From Clostridium felsineum DSM 794 (GTDB taxonomy: Bacteria > Bacillota > Clostridia > Clostridiales > Clostridiaceae), in NCBI RefSeq assembly GCF_002006355.2, contig NZ_CP096980.1, forward strand, positions 434,001-498,000: a stretch of DNA of 64,000 nucleotides. The letters run 5' to 3'. A model generated the notes under the pieces. The model did no database searches, was not told where the DNA came from, and saw only the letters and a list, made by a program, of their open reading frames with translations. Positions 35,586-44,197 of the stretch are shown piece by piece (position 1 is the stretch's first letter; each line of letters opens with the position of its first letter). Position numbers and translations under genes: made by a program.

Positions 35586-37283
35586 ATGTCAATGTTTTGT
35601 TATCAATGTCAGGAAACAGCAGGTTGCAAGGGATGTACTGTAAGGGGCGTTTGTGGTAAAGATGAGAATGTGGCAAAGGCTCAAGATTTATTAATATATG
35701 TAACTAAAGGTTTAGCAGTTGTAAGTAATGAAGGAACAAAAGTAGGGGTTAAGGACAGTAAAATAAATAAGTTTATAGTAGAGAACTTATTTACAACTAT
35801 AACTAATGCAAACTTCGATAAAGATTCTATTTTAGATAGAGTAAAGGAAACATTAAAGTTAAGAGAAGAATTAAAAGATAAGGTTGTTAAAGCAGGAGGA
35901 AAAGTACCAGAGGTTAATAATGGTTTCTTTAAAAAGCTATTTGGAAAAGCTAAGGCAGAAACTCCAGAAGCAGAGGCAGCAACTTGGACAGCAGATAGTA
36001 TAGTGGATTTTTATGAAAAGGCTGAGAAGGTTGGCGTACTTTCAACAGAAAATGAAGATATAAGAAGCCTTAGAGAATTAATTACTTATGGATTAAAAGG
36101 TTTGTCTGCATATATGAAGCATGCTATGAATTTAAAATATGATGAAGAAGAAGTTCATGAATTTATGGCAAAGGCATTAGCAGCAACTTTAGATGATAGC
36201 TTAGGGGCAGATGAGTTAGTTAAACTTGCATTAGAAACTGGTAAGTTTGGTGTTAATGGAATGGCGCTTCTTGATAAAGCAAACACCGAAACTTATGGAA
36301 ATCCTGAAATAACAACAGTTGATATTGGGGTTAGAAAGAATCCAGCAATATTAATTTCAGGACATGACTTAAGAGATTTAGAAATGCTACTTGAGCAAAC
36401 AGAAGGTACGGGAGTAGACGTATATACTCACGGAGAAATGCTTGCAGGACAGTATTATCCAAAGTTTAAAAAGTACAAGCATTTTGCAGGAAACTATGGT
36501 AACGCATGGTGGAAACAAAAAGAAGAATTTGAAAAGTTTAATGGACCGATTGTTATGACTACTAACTGTATAGTTATACCAAAGTCCTCATACAAGGATA
36601 GATTATTTACAACAGGAGCTACAGGAATGCCAGGATGCGCACACATAGAAGCTAAAGCTGATGGTACAAAAGATTTTTCTCAGGTTATAAAATTAGCTAA
36701 AAAGTGTAAAGCTCCTACAGAAATAGAAAAAGGACAAATAGTTGGTGGATTTGCACATAATCAAGTTATAGCACTTGCGGATAAAGTTGTTGATGCTGTT
36801 AAAACAGGAGCAATAAAAAGATTTTTCGTAATGGCAGGCTGTGATGGAAGAGCTAAATCAAGAGATTATTACACAGAGTTTGCAAAGAAATTACCTAAGG
36901 ATACGGTTATATTAACAGCAGGTTGTGCTAAATATAAATATAACAAGCTTAATCTGGGTGATATTGGTGGAATACCAAGAGTTTTAGATGCAGGACAATG
37001 TAATGATTCTTATTCATTAGTTGTTATAGCACTTAAATTACAAGAAGTATTTGGATTAAAGAGTGTAAATGAATTACCTATATCTTATAATATAGCTTGG
37101 TATGAGCAAAAAGCAGTAATAGTATTGTTATCATTATTACATTTAGGTGTTAAGAACATTCACTTAGGACCAACACTTCCTGCATTCCTTTCACCAAATG
37201 TAGCAAAGGTATTAGTAGATAACTTTGGAATTGGCGGAATTACTAATGTAGAAGATGATATGAAGATGTTTATGCAAGGTTAA
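35586..37283 (+). CDS. hcp: Hydroxylamine reductase (hybrid cluster protein)
   Basis: 565 residues. The N-terminal cysteines C5-x2-C8-x8-C17-x5-C23 bind the 4Fe-4S cluster in the class I spacing. The C-terminal half carries ligands of the hybrid Fe-S-O cluster: HDLRDLEML with its histidine near 258, THGEML near 280, NCIVIPK near 325, GCAHIEAKADG near 353, MAGCDGRAK near 418, LTAGCAKYKYN near 446 and DAGQCND near 470. Hcp reduces hydroxylamine and acts as an NO reductase in nitrosative stress. AGGAGG lies 7 bases upstream. It is monocistronic with a strong terminator. The GTAAC-N4-GTTAC dyad upstream suggests control by an HcpR-like regulator encoded elsewhere. Confidence 0.96.
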   Translation: MSMFCYQCQETAGCKGCTVRGVCGKDENVAKAQDLLIYVTKGLAVVSNEGTKVGVKDSKINKFIVENLFTTITNANFDKDSILDRVKETLKLREELKDKVVKAGGKVPEVNNGFFKKLFGKAKAETPEAEAATWTADSIVDFYEKAEKVGVLSTENEDIRSLRELITYGLKGLSAYMKHAMNLKYDEEEVHEFMAKALAATLDDSLGADELVKLALETGKFGVNGMALLDKANTETYGNPEITTVDIGVRKNPAILISGHDLRDLEMLLEQTEGTGVDVYTHGEMLAGQYYPKFKKYKHFAGNYGNAWWKQKEEFEKFNGPIVMTTNCIVIPKSSYKDRLFTTGATGMPGCAHIEAKADGTKDFSQVIKLAKKCKAPTEIEKGQIVGGFAHNQVIALADKVVDAVKTGAIKRFFVMAGCDGRAKSRDYYTEFAKKLPKDTVILTAGCAKYKYNKLNLGDIGGIPRVLDAGQCNDSYSLVVIALKLQEVFGLKSVNELPISYNIAWYEQKAVIVLLSLLHLGVKNIHLGPTLPAFLSPNVAKVLVDNFGIGGITNVEDDMKMFMQG

Positions 37284-37291
37284 TAAAAAAA

Positions 37292-37327
37292 ATCAAAGGA
37301 TATATGCTATCCTTTGATCTTTTTTTA
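37292..37327 (+). terminator. hcp terminator
   Basis: ATCAAAGGAT (37292-37301) pairs with ATCCTTTGAT (37309-37318), 7-nt loop, followed by T7. Confidence 0.93.
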
Positions 37328-37329
37328 TA

Positions 37330-37848
37330 TTATAATACTGGTTTGATAAATTCCCAGTAAATTAATTCATTATCTCTATCTACTTCTTTCATGCCTACTT
37401 TTTCAAGCATTCTTAAAGAAGGTTTATTTTCAATTAGACATTCTGCTTTTATAATAGAAACATTTTTTTGAAGATTTGCCCAGTCAATAATAGCACTTAA
37501 GGCTTCAAATCCAAAGCCTTGCCTTCTTTGATTTTCTACTATACCATAGCCAACCTCGACTTCACCATTTTCATTAGGCTTGCCATGAAAGCCAATATCT
37601 CCAATCACTTGCATAGTATCTTTTCTTATAATAGGCCAGGTTTCAAAGCCGCTTGGTATTTTGTCTTTTTCTAAATTCTTAGATATAATTGGCAATATAT
37701 CTTTAGTATCACTTGTAGGCCAGTTTTCATTAGGTTTAATACCAAGCTTTTTTAATTCATCATTACTTCCTGCCATTAAATCCTTAGCCAAATTTAAAGT
37801 AATTGGTATTAAAATTAATCTATCTGTATTTATATTTTTTAAACTCAT
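37330..37848 (-). CDS. GNAT acetyltransferase (RimJ/RimL-like)
   Basis: 172 residues. NINTDRLILIPITLNLAKDLM at the N-terminus is typical of the RimJ/RimL-type GNAT group (Acetyltransf_3). The acetyl-CoA loop is VENQRRQGFGFEALSAIIDWA near residues 107-127, followed by KAECLIENKPSLRMLEKVGMKEV. The group includes ribosomal protein N-terminal and small-molecule acetyltransferases; the substrate cannot be told. The start is placed at 37848 (MSLKNINT), with AAAGGTGG upstream; the frame continues to 37896 without a site. It is monocistronic and shares the hcp terminator at its 3' end. Confidence 0.88.
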   Translation of the reverse strand: MSLKNINTDRLILIPITLNLAKDLMAGSNDELKKLGIKPNENWPTSDTKDILPIISKNLEKDKIPSGFETWPIIRKDTMQVIGDIGFHGKPNENGEVEVGYGIVENQRRQGFGFEALSAIIDWANLQKNVSIIKAECLIENKPSLRMLEKVGMKEVDRDNELIYWEFIKPVL

Positions 37849-38051
37849 TATAAAGTTCCACCTTTCTTTCGATTGATAAAGATGGATTAGCACCATAAAG
37901 TCTTAAAACTTAGGCGGTAAACCACCTTATAAAAAATTTGCTTTTAGAAAATATCATAAAATCATCTCCTTATATTTGATTTTTAAGGTAATACACTAAT
38001 TTTATTACATAAATATCCAAAAGTAAATGGCTTTTGGAAAAATAAAACAGT

Positions 38052-39392
38052 CTAACATTGAGATTGTCTTTTCTTTAATAAAGAAGCTTGAATTTGAGGG
38101 TATATCTTATCAACTTTGTAAAACATTAGAGCTAGTATTGCTATAGTAGAGGTTATGGCTGGAATCCATATAAAGTTAAGAGATATTGATAATTTTGCAA
38201 GTGGAGTTTGTGATTTACCTGGAGTATAGTGACCAAGGGCAAGTATAAAGGCTGCAAATCCAGAACCTATGCCCATACCAAATTTTGCACCAAAGCTTGC
38301 AGATGAAGAAAGAAGACCTTGAGCTCGTATATTTGTTTTCCATTCTCCATAATCTACAATGTCAGCAATCATCGAAAAGATAACTCCATTAGAGAAACCA
38401 ACACCTAAGGCTGAGATAGCAGTAGCTGTTAAAAGGATTGTAATATTTCTATCACCAATTACCAATAAAAGGGAATTAACAATACTACAAGCAATTCCTA
38501 AAATTAAAGTATTTCTTTTTCCTATTTTACTAACAGTAAAAGGGGTTATGGCTATAGCAGGAAGTACAGCAATAGTGCTTACAAACATAAATACTTGAGT
38601 TAAGTCGCTTCTACCTATGTTGTAGGTTAGATAATAAACCATACTTGAGCTTTTCATATTAAAACCTATATATATGAACACTTGTACTAAAGCAATAATT
38701 AGCCAGGGAAGGCTCTTTAGGGCGAGAGCAGCTTTTTTTAAGGGTAATGTTTTTTCACTACGTACAATAATTCTTTCTTTGGTATGTATAAATGTATTTA
38801 TAAATAAAATAATTGCTATAAATCCAAATAAAATCATCGTTAAAAAGAAGCCTTTTTGCTTATTGCTGCCACCGAAAACACCTACAAGTGACAGTGTAAA
38901 AGTACTCACTATTAGGGAACCACAGCTAGCTAAAAATATACGGATGGCAGAAGTTTGAGTCCTTTCTTCATAATCGTCAGTTAGGCTTGGAAGTATTGCG
39001 GTTATTGGTAGATTTATAATTGAATAAACTATATTTAGAGATATGTAAGTTATGTAAGCATAAATTAGTTTACCACTAGTATTTAGATGAGGAGTGAAAA
39101 AGGTTGCCATTGCAATTAAACCGTAAGGAACAGAGAACCATAAAAAGTATGGACGACATTTACCCCATTTTGTATTGGTTTTATCTATTAAAATGCCTAC
39201 AATTGGATCTATAAAAGCATCAATAATTCTTGCAGATAAAAGTAAAAGTGCAACAGAAGAGGCGGCAAGTCCAAAAACATCAGTATAAAAAAACATAATG
39301 TAAACTGAAACCATTTGAAAGGTTAAAGTTGAAGCAGTATCACCTAAGCCATAGCTTATTTTTTCAGTTAATGGAAGTTTGATTTTTTCCAT
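38052..39392 (-). CDS. GPH-family sugar:cation symporter (MelB-like MFS)
   Basis: 446 residues with twelve membrane helices. The N-terminus (LTEKISYGLGDTASTLTFQMVSVYIMFFYTDVFGL) and the motif DAFIDPIVGILIDKTNTKWGKCRPYFLW near residues 59-86 are hallmarks of the glycoside-pentoside-hexuronide:cation symporters, which import melibiose, xylosides, glucuronides or related sugars with Na+ or H+. The conserved aspartates of the cation site lie in that first motif. GGGGGG precedes the ATG by about 8 bases. A cre-like palindrome sits in its promoter, suggesting catabolite control. It could take up oligosaccharides released by the secreted pectate lyases and arabinofuranosidase, but the substrate is not determined. 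Confidence 0.9.
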   Translation of the reverse strand: MEKIKLPLTEKISYGLGDTASTLTFQMVSVYIMFFYTDVFGLAASSVALLLLSARIIDAFIDPIVGILIDKTNTKWGKCRPYFLWFSVPYGLIAMATFFTPHLNTSGKLIYAYITYISLNIVYSIINLPITAILPSLTDDYEERTQTSAIRIFLASCGSLIVSTFTLSLVGVFGGSNKQKGFFLTMILFGFIAIILFINTFIHTKERIIVRSEKTLPLKKAALALKSLPWLIIALVQVFIYIGFNMKSSSMVYYLTYNIGRSDLTQVFMFVSTIAVLPAIAITPFTVSKIGKRNTLILGIACSIVNSLLLVIGDRNITILLTATAISALGVGFSNGVIFSMIADIVDYGEWKTNIRAQGLLSSSASFGAKFGMGIGSGFAAFILALGHYTPGKSQTPLAKLSISLNFIWIPAITSTIAILALMFYKVDKIYPQIQASLLKKRQSQC

Positions 39393-39417
39393 GAGTATAT
39401 CCCCCCAATTAAATTAT

Positions 39418-39431
39418 ATAAAACGTTTTCA
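39418..39431 (-). promoter_or_regulatory. cre-like site in the GPH symporter promoter
   Basis: On the minus strand, TGAAAACGTTTTAT, centred on the perfect AAAACGTTTT (39420-39429), overlaps a TATAAT (39420-39415). The position suits repression by CcpA or a local LacI-family regulator. Confidence 0.6.
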
Positions 39432-39465
39432 AAGGCTTTGTGAGTTTATATTGATTTGATAGTTT

Positions 39466-39477
39466 ACATTATAATGT
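39466..39477. promoter_or_regulatory. Perfect 12-bp palindrome ACATTATAATGT
   Basis: Lies between the divergent GPH and MFS genes; flanking AGTTTACAT is shared with the TetR-type operators downstream. Possible third operator. Confidence 0.4.
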
Positions 39478-39543
39478 TACCATATAAGTTATTATTAGTA
39501 TATTGGTTCTTGTTGCTTTTTTCTATATATAAATATATAATAG

Positions 39544-39576
39544 TTTACATGTTGTAAATCATTTACTAAGTGTAAA
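39544..39576 (+). promoter_or_regulatory. Two TTTAC-N5-GTAAA operators of the MFS/TetR operon
   Basis: TTTACATGTTGTAAA (39544-39558) and TTTACTAAGTGTAAA (39562-39576), 18 bp centre to centre, directly after a TATAAT at 39536-39541. They are the likely sites for the TetR protein encoded at the end of the operon. Confidence 0.75.
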
Positions 39577-39591
39577 TATGGAGGGATTAAC

Positions 39592-40785
39592 ATTAAGAAG
39601 TTATATTTTAAAAGAAAGTTTCCGCTATTAATTCTGATGCTTAATTTATTTATTGCATTGCTCGGGCAAGGTATGGTTATACCTATACTACCAGATTATT
39701 TAAAACAATTTGGTGCGGCAGGAACAGTAGCAGGATATTTAGTTGCATCCTTTGGTGTGGCTCAATTTATATTTTCACCAATTGGCGGGAGGCTTTCAGA
39801 TAAATATGGAAGAAGAAAAATGATTTTAGTAGGACTTTTTTTCACTGTTATATCTGATTTTATATTTGCTATTTCTCATAGGTTGTTTCTTTTATATGTT
39901 GCAAGGTTTATAGGCGGAACAGGACTTGGAATTATGGTACCATCCGTTCTTGCATATGTGTCAGATATAACAACAAGAGAAACAAGAGCAAAGGGAATGG
40001 GATACTTAAGTGCTTCTATGAATTTAGGAATGGTACTAGGTCCAGGAATAGGTGGTATGATTGCTAGCTTTGGTATAAGAATTCCCTATTTTTTTGCGTC
40101 AGCTTTAGGCTTAATAGCTACGATTTTAACTGTTATATTACCTGAAACATTAAAGGTAGAGTCAAAAAAAGTATTAAAAGAAGTTAAAAATCAGAATTCT
40201 ATTTTAAAAGAATTAGTTAAATCTGTACATACTCCTTATTTTAGATATCTTTTGCTTATACTTGTTATGACTTTTGGATTAGTAAATTATGAAACGGTAT
40301 ATTCGCTTTATGTGGAGCAAAGATATGGTTTTTCATCACAACAAATTTCTGTATTAATAACTTTAGGAGCATTTATAGGAATTGTAATTCAAGTAGGTCT
40401 TATTGATAAGGTGGTAAAGAGATTTGGTGAGTACAAAATAATTAGGATTTCACTTATAATGGCTTCAATTACACTTTTATTAATGCTTATTAAGGTGAAT
40501 TTTGGATATTTACTCTTTGTGTCAGCAATATTCTTTGCATTTAATTCATTTTTAAGGCCAATAGTAAACACACTGCTTTCAAATGAGGCTCATGATAATC
40601 AAGGATTTGTATCTGGACTTAACAATACTTATACAAGTATGGGGAATATAGTTGGGCCTATACTTGCAGGTAATTTGTTTGACAAGCACATAAATTTGCC
40701 ATATACTGTGGGTGCGTTAATACTTCTTGGATCACTGATATTAACTAAAGAAAACAAGAAATTGCAAAGTGAAGAGGTAGTTTGA
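39592..40785 (+). CDS. MFS multidrug efflux transporter, probable ATT start
   Basis: About 397 residues if translation begins at ATT 39592 (MKKLYFKRKFPLLILMLNLF). Twelve helices; MFS motif A is GGRLSDKYGRRKMILVG near residue 64 and motif C of drug antiporters is LGMVLGPGIGGM near 133, so this is a proton-driven exporter of the DHA1 type. The first ATG in frame (39637) lacks any ribosome site and would remove the basic N-terminus and the first third of helix 1. GGAGG at 39580-39584 sits 7 bases before ATT 39592, the ideal distance, and no ATG, GTG or TTG is available there. A TetR gene follows after one base, and two operators lie in the leader. Confidence 0.88.
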   Translation: MKKLYFKRKFPLLILMLNLFIALLGQGMVIPILPDYLKQFGAAGTVAGYLVASFGVAQFIFSPIGGRLSDKYGRRKMILVGLFFTVISDFIFAISHRLFLLYVARFIGGTGLGIMVPSVLAYVSDITTRETRAKGMGYLSASMNLGMVLGPGIGGMIASFGIRIPYFFASALGLIATILTVILPETLKVESKKVLKEVKNQNSILKELVKSVHTPYFRYLLLILVMTFGLVNYETVYSLYVEQRYGFSSQQISVLITLGAFIGIVIQVGLIDKVVKRFGEYKIIRISLIMASITLLLMLIKVNFGYLLFVSAIFFAFNSFLRPIVNTLLSNEAHDNQGFVSGLNNTYTSMGNIVGPILAGNLFDKHINLPYTVGALILLGSLILTKENKKLQSEEVV

Positions 40786-40786
40786 T

Positions 40787-41419
40787 ATGGAGTGTTCATG
40801 GCATGAAAATGTAAAAAATAAAAATCGTCAAGAAATTATTACAGCAGGAAAAAAATTATTTTTAAAGCATGGCTTCCTAAGTGTTACTATAAAAGATGTA
40901 TGTAATTTAGCTGGGATTAGTCGAGTTACTTTTTATAAATATTTTAAAGCTATAGATGAATTAATATTTGAAGTGCAGATAGAGATTCTAACTAATATGA
41001 GGAAATTTATAGTAGCAGTAGATAAATGTGAAGGTAATGGGTTAAAGAGACTTGAGAAAATGATATATGCTTGGATAGAATTTTCAAAGCTTCATAGGGA
41101 AGAGATAGGGTTTGTAGTTTTATTTGATATTTATTATGAAACATATGATTCTAATAAGGAACTTAAGACTAAATATGAAGATTTTATACAAAATGATAAT
41201 AAACTTTTTTTAAGTCATGTTATTAATGAAGGTATTATGGATAAATCTTTAAGGCATGATTTAGATATTGTCAAAGTACAGTATTATATTTTTCAAGCAA
41301 CTATGGGGTTAGTTGAAAGGATAAGCTTAACTAAAATACCGGATAATAAAGAAGGAATAACCTCAGAGGACATTACGAAGATGCATTTAGATATGATTTT
41401 GAATTATGTTAGAAGTTAA
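40787..41419 (+). CDS. TetR/AcrR family regulator of the MFS operon
   Basis: 210 residues. The helix-turn-helix spans about 12-58 (AGKKLFLKHGFLSVTIKDVC then GISRVTFYKYFKAIDELI). The ligand domain is helical and contains no family clue. The ATG begins one base after the stop of the MFS gene, with GAAGAGGTAG just upstream, so both are made from one transcript. The obvious function is feedback repression of the exporter through the twin TTTAC-N5-GTAAA dyads in the leader, relieved by the exported drug. Confidence 0.92.
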   Translation: MECSWHENVKNKNRQEIITAGKKLFLKHGFLSVTIKDVCNLAGISRVTFYKYFKAIDELIFEVQIEILTNMRKFIVAVDKCEGNGLKRLEKMIYAWIEFSKLHREEIGFVVLFDIYYETYDSNKELKTKYEDFIQNDNKLFLSHVINEGIMDKSLRHDLDIVKVQYYIFQATMGLVERISLTKIPDNKEGITSEDITKMHLDMILNYVRS

Positions 41420-41433
41420 AGATAAAAATAGGA

Positions 41434-41463
41434 AATGTGGTTATTTCTAAGTGTAACCACATT
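41434..41463. terminator. Bidirectional terminator
   Basis: AATGTGGTTA (41434-41443) pairs with TAACCACATT (41454-41463) between convergent genes; a T-rich tail follows. Confidence 0.75.
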
Positions 41464-41471
41464 CTTATTAT

Positions 41472-42506
41472 TTATATATTTTCAATTGAAGCTATTAATT
41501 TTAGAACAGCTTCTTTTTTTGTTGCCCAGCTTGTACAAAAACGCACAGCACTATGATTCTCATCAACCTTTTCCCAATAAGAAAAAATATAATTTGATTT
41601 TAATTTTTCTATTACCTCATTAGGAAGTATAGGAAATTGTTGATTAGTGTTTGAGGCTGAAAGAAATTTGTAACCTTTTTTAATAAAAGCGTTTTTTATC
41701 AAAGTCGCCATCTCATTTGCGTGATTTGACATCTCATAATATAGGTCATCTTCAAATAAAGTAGTAAATTGTATGCCAAGAAGTCTTCCTTTTGCCAGGA
41801 GTCCACCCTTTTGTTTGATGAAATAACGAAAATCAGATTTTAAAGTACTATTTGATATAACTAGAGCTTCACCAAACAAAGCACCTATTTTTGTACCACC
41901 AATGTAGAAAGCATCACATAATTTAGCTATGCTCTGCAAATCTAAATCATTGCCTTCAGCACAAAGTCCATAACCTAAACGAGCACCATCCATATAGAGC
42001 AATAAATTATTCTTTTTGCAGGTTTCACTTATAGCTGTAAGTTCAGTTTTAGAATATATGGTTCCAATTTCAGTGGGGTTTGAAATATATACTAGTTTAG
42101 GCTGTACAGTGTGCTCTGGCGATGAATCTTTATAATGGTTATCGTAAATAGCTTGTATTTGGTGTGAAGTTATTTTGCCATCAGTAGAAGGGGCTGTAAG
42201 TACCTTATGACCAGTTGCTTCTATGGCACCAGTTTCATGGGTGTTAATATGACCAGTTATTGCTGTAATAGCTCCTTGATGAGGTCTTAAAGCGGCAGAT
42301 ATAACAGTGAGGTTTGTTTGAGTTCCGCCGACAAAAAAATGTACATCTAAATTATCTCTACTGCATTTTTCCTTTATTATTTCAGCAGCTTTTTTGCAAT
42401 AATCATCCTCGCCATAGCCAACAGTCTGTTCATAATTTGTTGCCATTAATTTTTCTAATATTTTAGGGTGAGCACCTTCAGTGTAATCACAATCGAATCG
42501 TAACAT
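41472..42506 (-). CDS. ltaA: Low-specificity L-threonine aldolase
   Basis: 344 residues of the fold-type I PLP family. The start is placed at 42506 (MLRFDCDYTEGAHPKIL) with GGAGG 8 bases upstream; the frame extends 46 codons further but that part is hydrophobic intergenic sequence. Family features: GYGEDDYCKKAAEII near 29, the cofactor-stacking THETGAIEATGHK near 87-100, LYMDGARLGYGL near 168 with the PLP-binding aspartate, and the Schiff-base lysine in YIGGTKIGALFGEA near 203. It cleaves L-threonine or L-allo-threonine to glycine and acetaldehyde. It is monocistronic. The beta-eliminating lyase superfamily is broad, so a related specificity is possible. Confidence 0.9.
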   Translation of the reverse strand: MLRFDCDYTEGAHPKILEKLMATNYEQTVGYGEDDYCKKAAEIIKEKCSRDNLDVHFFVGGTQTNLTVISAALRPHQGAITAITGHINTHETGAIEATGHKVLTAPSTDGKITSHQIQAIYDNHYKDSSPEHTVQPKLVYISNPTEIGTIYSKTELTAISETCKKNNLLLYMDGARLGYGLCAEGNDLDLQSIAKLCDAFYIGGTKIGALFGEALVISNSTLKSDFRYFIKQKGGLLAKGRLLGIQFTTLFEDDLYYEMSNHANEMATLIKNAFIKKGYKFLSASNTNQQFPILPNEVIEKLKSNYIFSYWEKVDENHSAVRFCTSWATKKEAVLKLIASIENI

Positions 42507-42697
42507 AAGAATCCTCCTTGCAAATATGCTTTGATTTTTTATATAATTACTTTTAAGTATAATATATAAAAAATTAAAAGTGAAATGAACTTGTACATAG
42601 TGGTAAAGAATATTTTTAATAATAATGATAAAAATAATGAACATATAGTATTATTGACACTTTTTCATTATAAGAAAATATGGTAAGGGGTAATTAT

Positions 42698-43183
42698 ATG
42701 AAGAATTTAATTGTATTCTATTCATTGGAGGGACATACAAGATTTATTGCTAATATCATTGAAAGCATTGTAAAAGCTGATTTATTGGAACTAAAACCTG
42801 AAAAGGAAGTACCTAAAACTGGCTTTAAAAAGTATCTTTGGGGAGGAAAAAGTGCAATATTTAAAGAAAAACCAACTTTAAAAAATAAAATTCCTGACAT
42901 TAAAGAATATGATAATATAATAATTGGTACACCAGTTTGGGCAGGAACCTATGCACCACCAGTAAATACTTTTATAGCCGACACTTTAATAAAAGGTAAA
43001 AACATTGCTTTTTTTGCGTGCCACGGTGGTGGTGATGCTAAAAAATGTTTTGATAAGTTAACTGAAGAACTTAAAGATAACACAGTACTTGGAACTATAG
43101 ATTTTAAGGAACCAACAGATGAGGATAAGGAGAAGATTACTAAGGAAATAGAAAAATGGATATCAACAATTCTAGAAAAGTAG
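42698..43183 (+). CDS. Flavodoxin-family protein
   Basis: 161 residues with the flavodoxin fold: the FMN phosphate loop is YSLEGHTRFIA at residues 8-18 (a S-x-E-G-x-T variant), followed by PVWAGTYAPPVNTFI near 85 and FFACHGGGDAKKC near 107, the loops around the isoalloxazine ring. Such proteins are cytoplasmic electron carriers or NAD(P)H-independent reductases. The start at 42698 has AAGGGG about 8 bases upstream. TTGACA at 42654-42659 is a possible -35. It is monocistronic with a very strong terminator. Partner proteins are not evident. Confidence 0.88.
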   Translation: MKNLIVFYSLEGHTRFIANIIESIVKADLLELKPEKEVPKTGFKKYLWGGKSAIFKEKPTLKNKIPDIKEYDNIIIGTPVWAGTYAPPVNTFIADTLIKGKNIAFFACHGGGDAKKCFDKLTEELKDNTVLGTIDFKEPTDEDKEKITKEIEKWISTILEK

Positions 43184-43185
43184 TG

Positions 43186-43221
43186 AAGCTGTAGTAGATA
43201 AAATAGTATCTACTACAGCTT
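43186..43221. terminator. Flavodoxin gene terminator
   Basis: A perfect 15-bp stem, AAGCTGTAGTAGATA (43186-43200) with TATCTACTACAGCTT (43207-43221), 6-nt loop; it can serve both convergent genes. Confidence 0.85.
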
Positions 43222-43231
43222 AATTTAAGTA

Positions 43232-44008
43232 TTAGTATGGAGAAATTAAACTTGAACCTTGTATAGCTACAAATGTGTTTATAACATTAAAGGTTTGCCC
43301 TCCCCAAGATAGAAGATTTTGTACATATCCTAAGGTATCAGAATTATTAGTACCTATAATACGCTGAAAAGCTAATAGGTTATAGATTGTCAGGGTTGCA
43401 TTATCTACAATTGGTATTAATAAACTTAAAGCAAGAACCTCACCTTCTAATGGCTTTTTTAATTTGCCATTTTTGTAGTAGTATTGAGATAAGTATTCAT
43501 AGCCTTTGTAACTTATGTCCAATGTAAAAAGCTTATTTAAAGTAACCGCATTTACATTCACTTTGTAGAGATCATTGTAGTCAATTGTATACTTATATTT
43601 TCTATTAAAGTTGTCAAAATTAAAAGTTTCCTTAAAAGTATTGTCTCTGTAGGAATAGATATAAAAGAAGCCGTAGCCGCCACTTCCACCAGAATCGATG
43701 CTTATTTTTATGTCACAAAATCCGCTTTTGGTAAAGTCTCCAAGAAATATAGTTGGATTATATCCGGAATTAAACTTTGGAGTGATTGTTTGTGTATTTC
43801 CAGTAACTCCATCTTTAATTAAAACAGTAATAGTTTCAGCAAAGATGTCTGAAGAACTTTCCTTTTTTCCATATAAGGAAACAGTATCATTAATGCCATC
43901 ACCAGTTACATCTCCGACTTTCACATCAAGTAAATATGTGGTAGATCTATAATTTATATGGTAACTCTCTGATAAAGGGTTATACTTATCTGATGTATTG
44001 AATTTCAT
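43232..44008 (-). CDS. FG-GAP/VCBS-like repeat protein of unknown function
   Basis: 258 residues with no signal peptide or membrane helix. VGDVTGDGINDTVSLYGKK near residue 31 and LGDFTKSGFCDIKISIDSGG near 89 are calcium-binding-like FG-GAP/VCBS blades (DxTGDGxxD and DxxxxxxxDI). A glycine-rich GGSGGYGFFYIYSY follows. The C-terminal 60 residues are hydrophobic but not clearly membrane-spanning. Similar small proteins occur in spore-forming clostridia, possibly on the spore or cell surface, but I cannot name a function. AGGAG precedes the ATG by 9 bases. Directly upstream lies the left end of an insertion sequence, which may have changed its promoter. Confidence 0.75.
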   Translation of the reverse strand: MKFNTSDKYNPLSESYHINYRSTTYLLDVKVGDVTGDGINDTVSLYGKKESSSDIFAETITVLIKDGVTGNTQTITPKFNSGYNPTIFLGDFTKSGFCDIKISIDSGGSGGYGFFYIYSYRDNTFKETFNFDNFNRKYKYTIDYNDLYKVNVNAVTLNKLFTLDISYKGYEYLSQYYYKNGKLKKPLEGEVLALSLLIPIVDNATLTIYNLLAFQRIIGTNNSDTLGYVQNLLSWGGQTFNVINTFVAIQGSSLISPY

Positions 44009-44097
44009 TTATATATCTCCTGAACAATTGTTTCAATATAGTAGTATATGATATTAATTTTTATTATGTTCTTAGGTAATATTAAATAAAAAAAAAA

Positions 44098-44180
44098 GGG
44101 GCTGTTGCAAAACTAAAAAATAGTTTTGCAATAGCTCCTTTGTTGTATATAAAAAATGTGAGTTCCGAAGAACTCACATT
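44098..44180 (+). promoter_or_regulatory. Two hairpins at the IS left end before the transposase
   Basis: Hairpin 1 pairs GGGGCT and TTGCAAAACTA (44098-44115) with TAGTTTTGCAA and AGCTCC (up to 44138). Hairpin 2 is a perfect 11-bp stem, AATGTGAGTTC (44155-44165) with GAACTCACATT (44170-44180), closed by CGAA, 17 bases before the ATG. Such structures shield transposase genes from read-through transcription and translation. Confidence 0.75.
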
Positions 44181-44197
44181 GATTGTATAATTAAATT

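Noticed and set aside
42611..42645. Fur box before the flavodoxin gene
   Set aside because: AATAATGATAAAAATAATG keeps only part of the Fur pattern and could be chance in AT-rich DNA.
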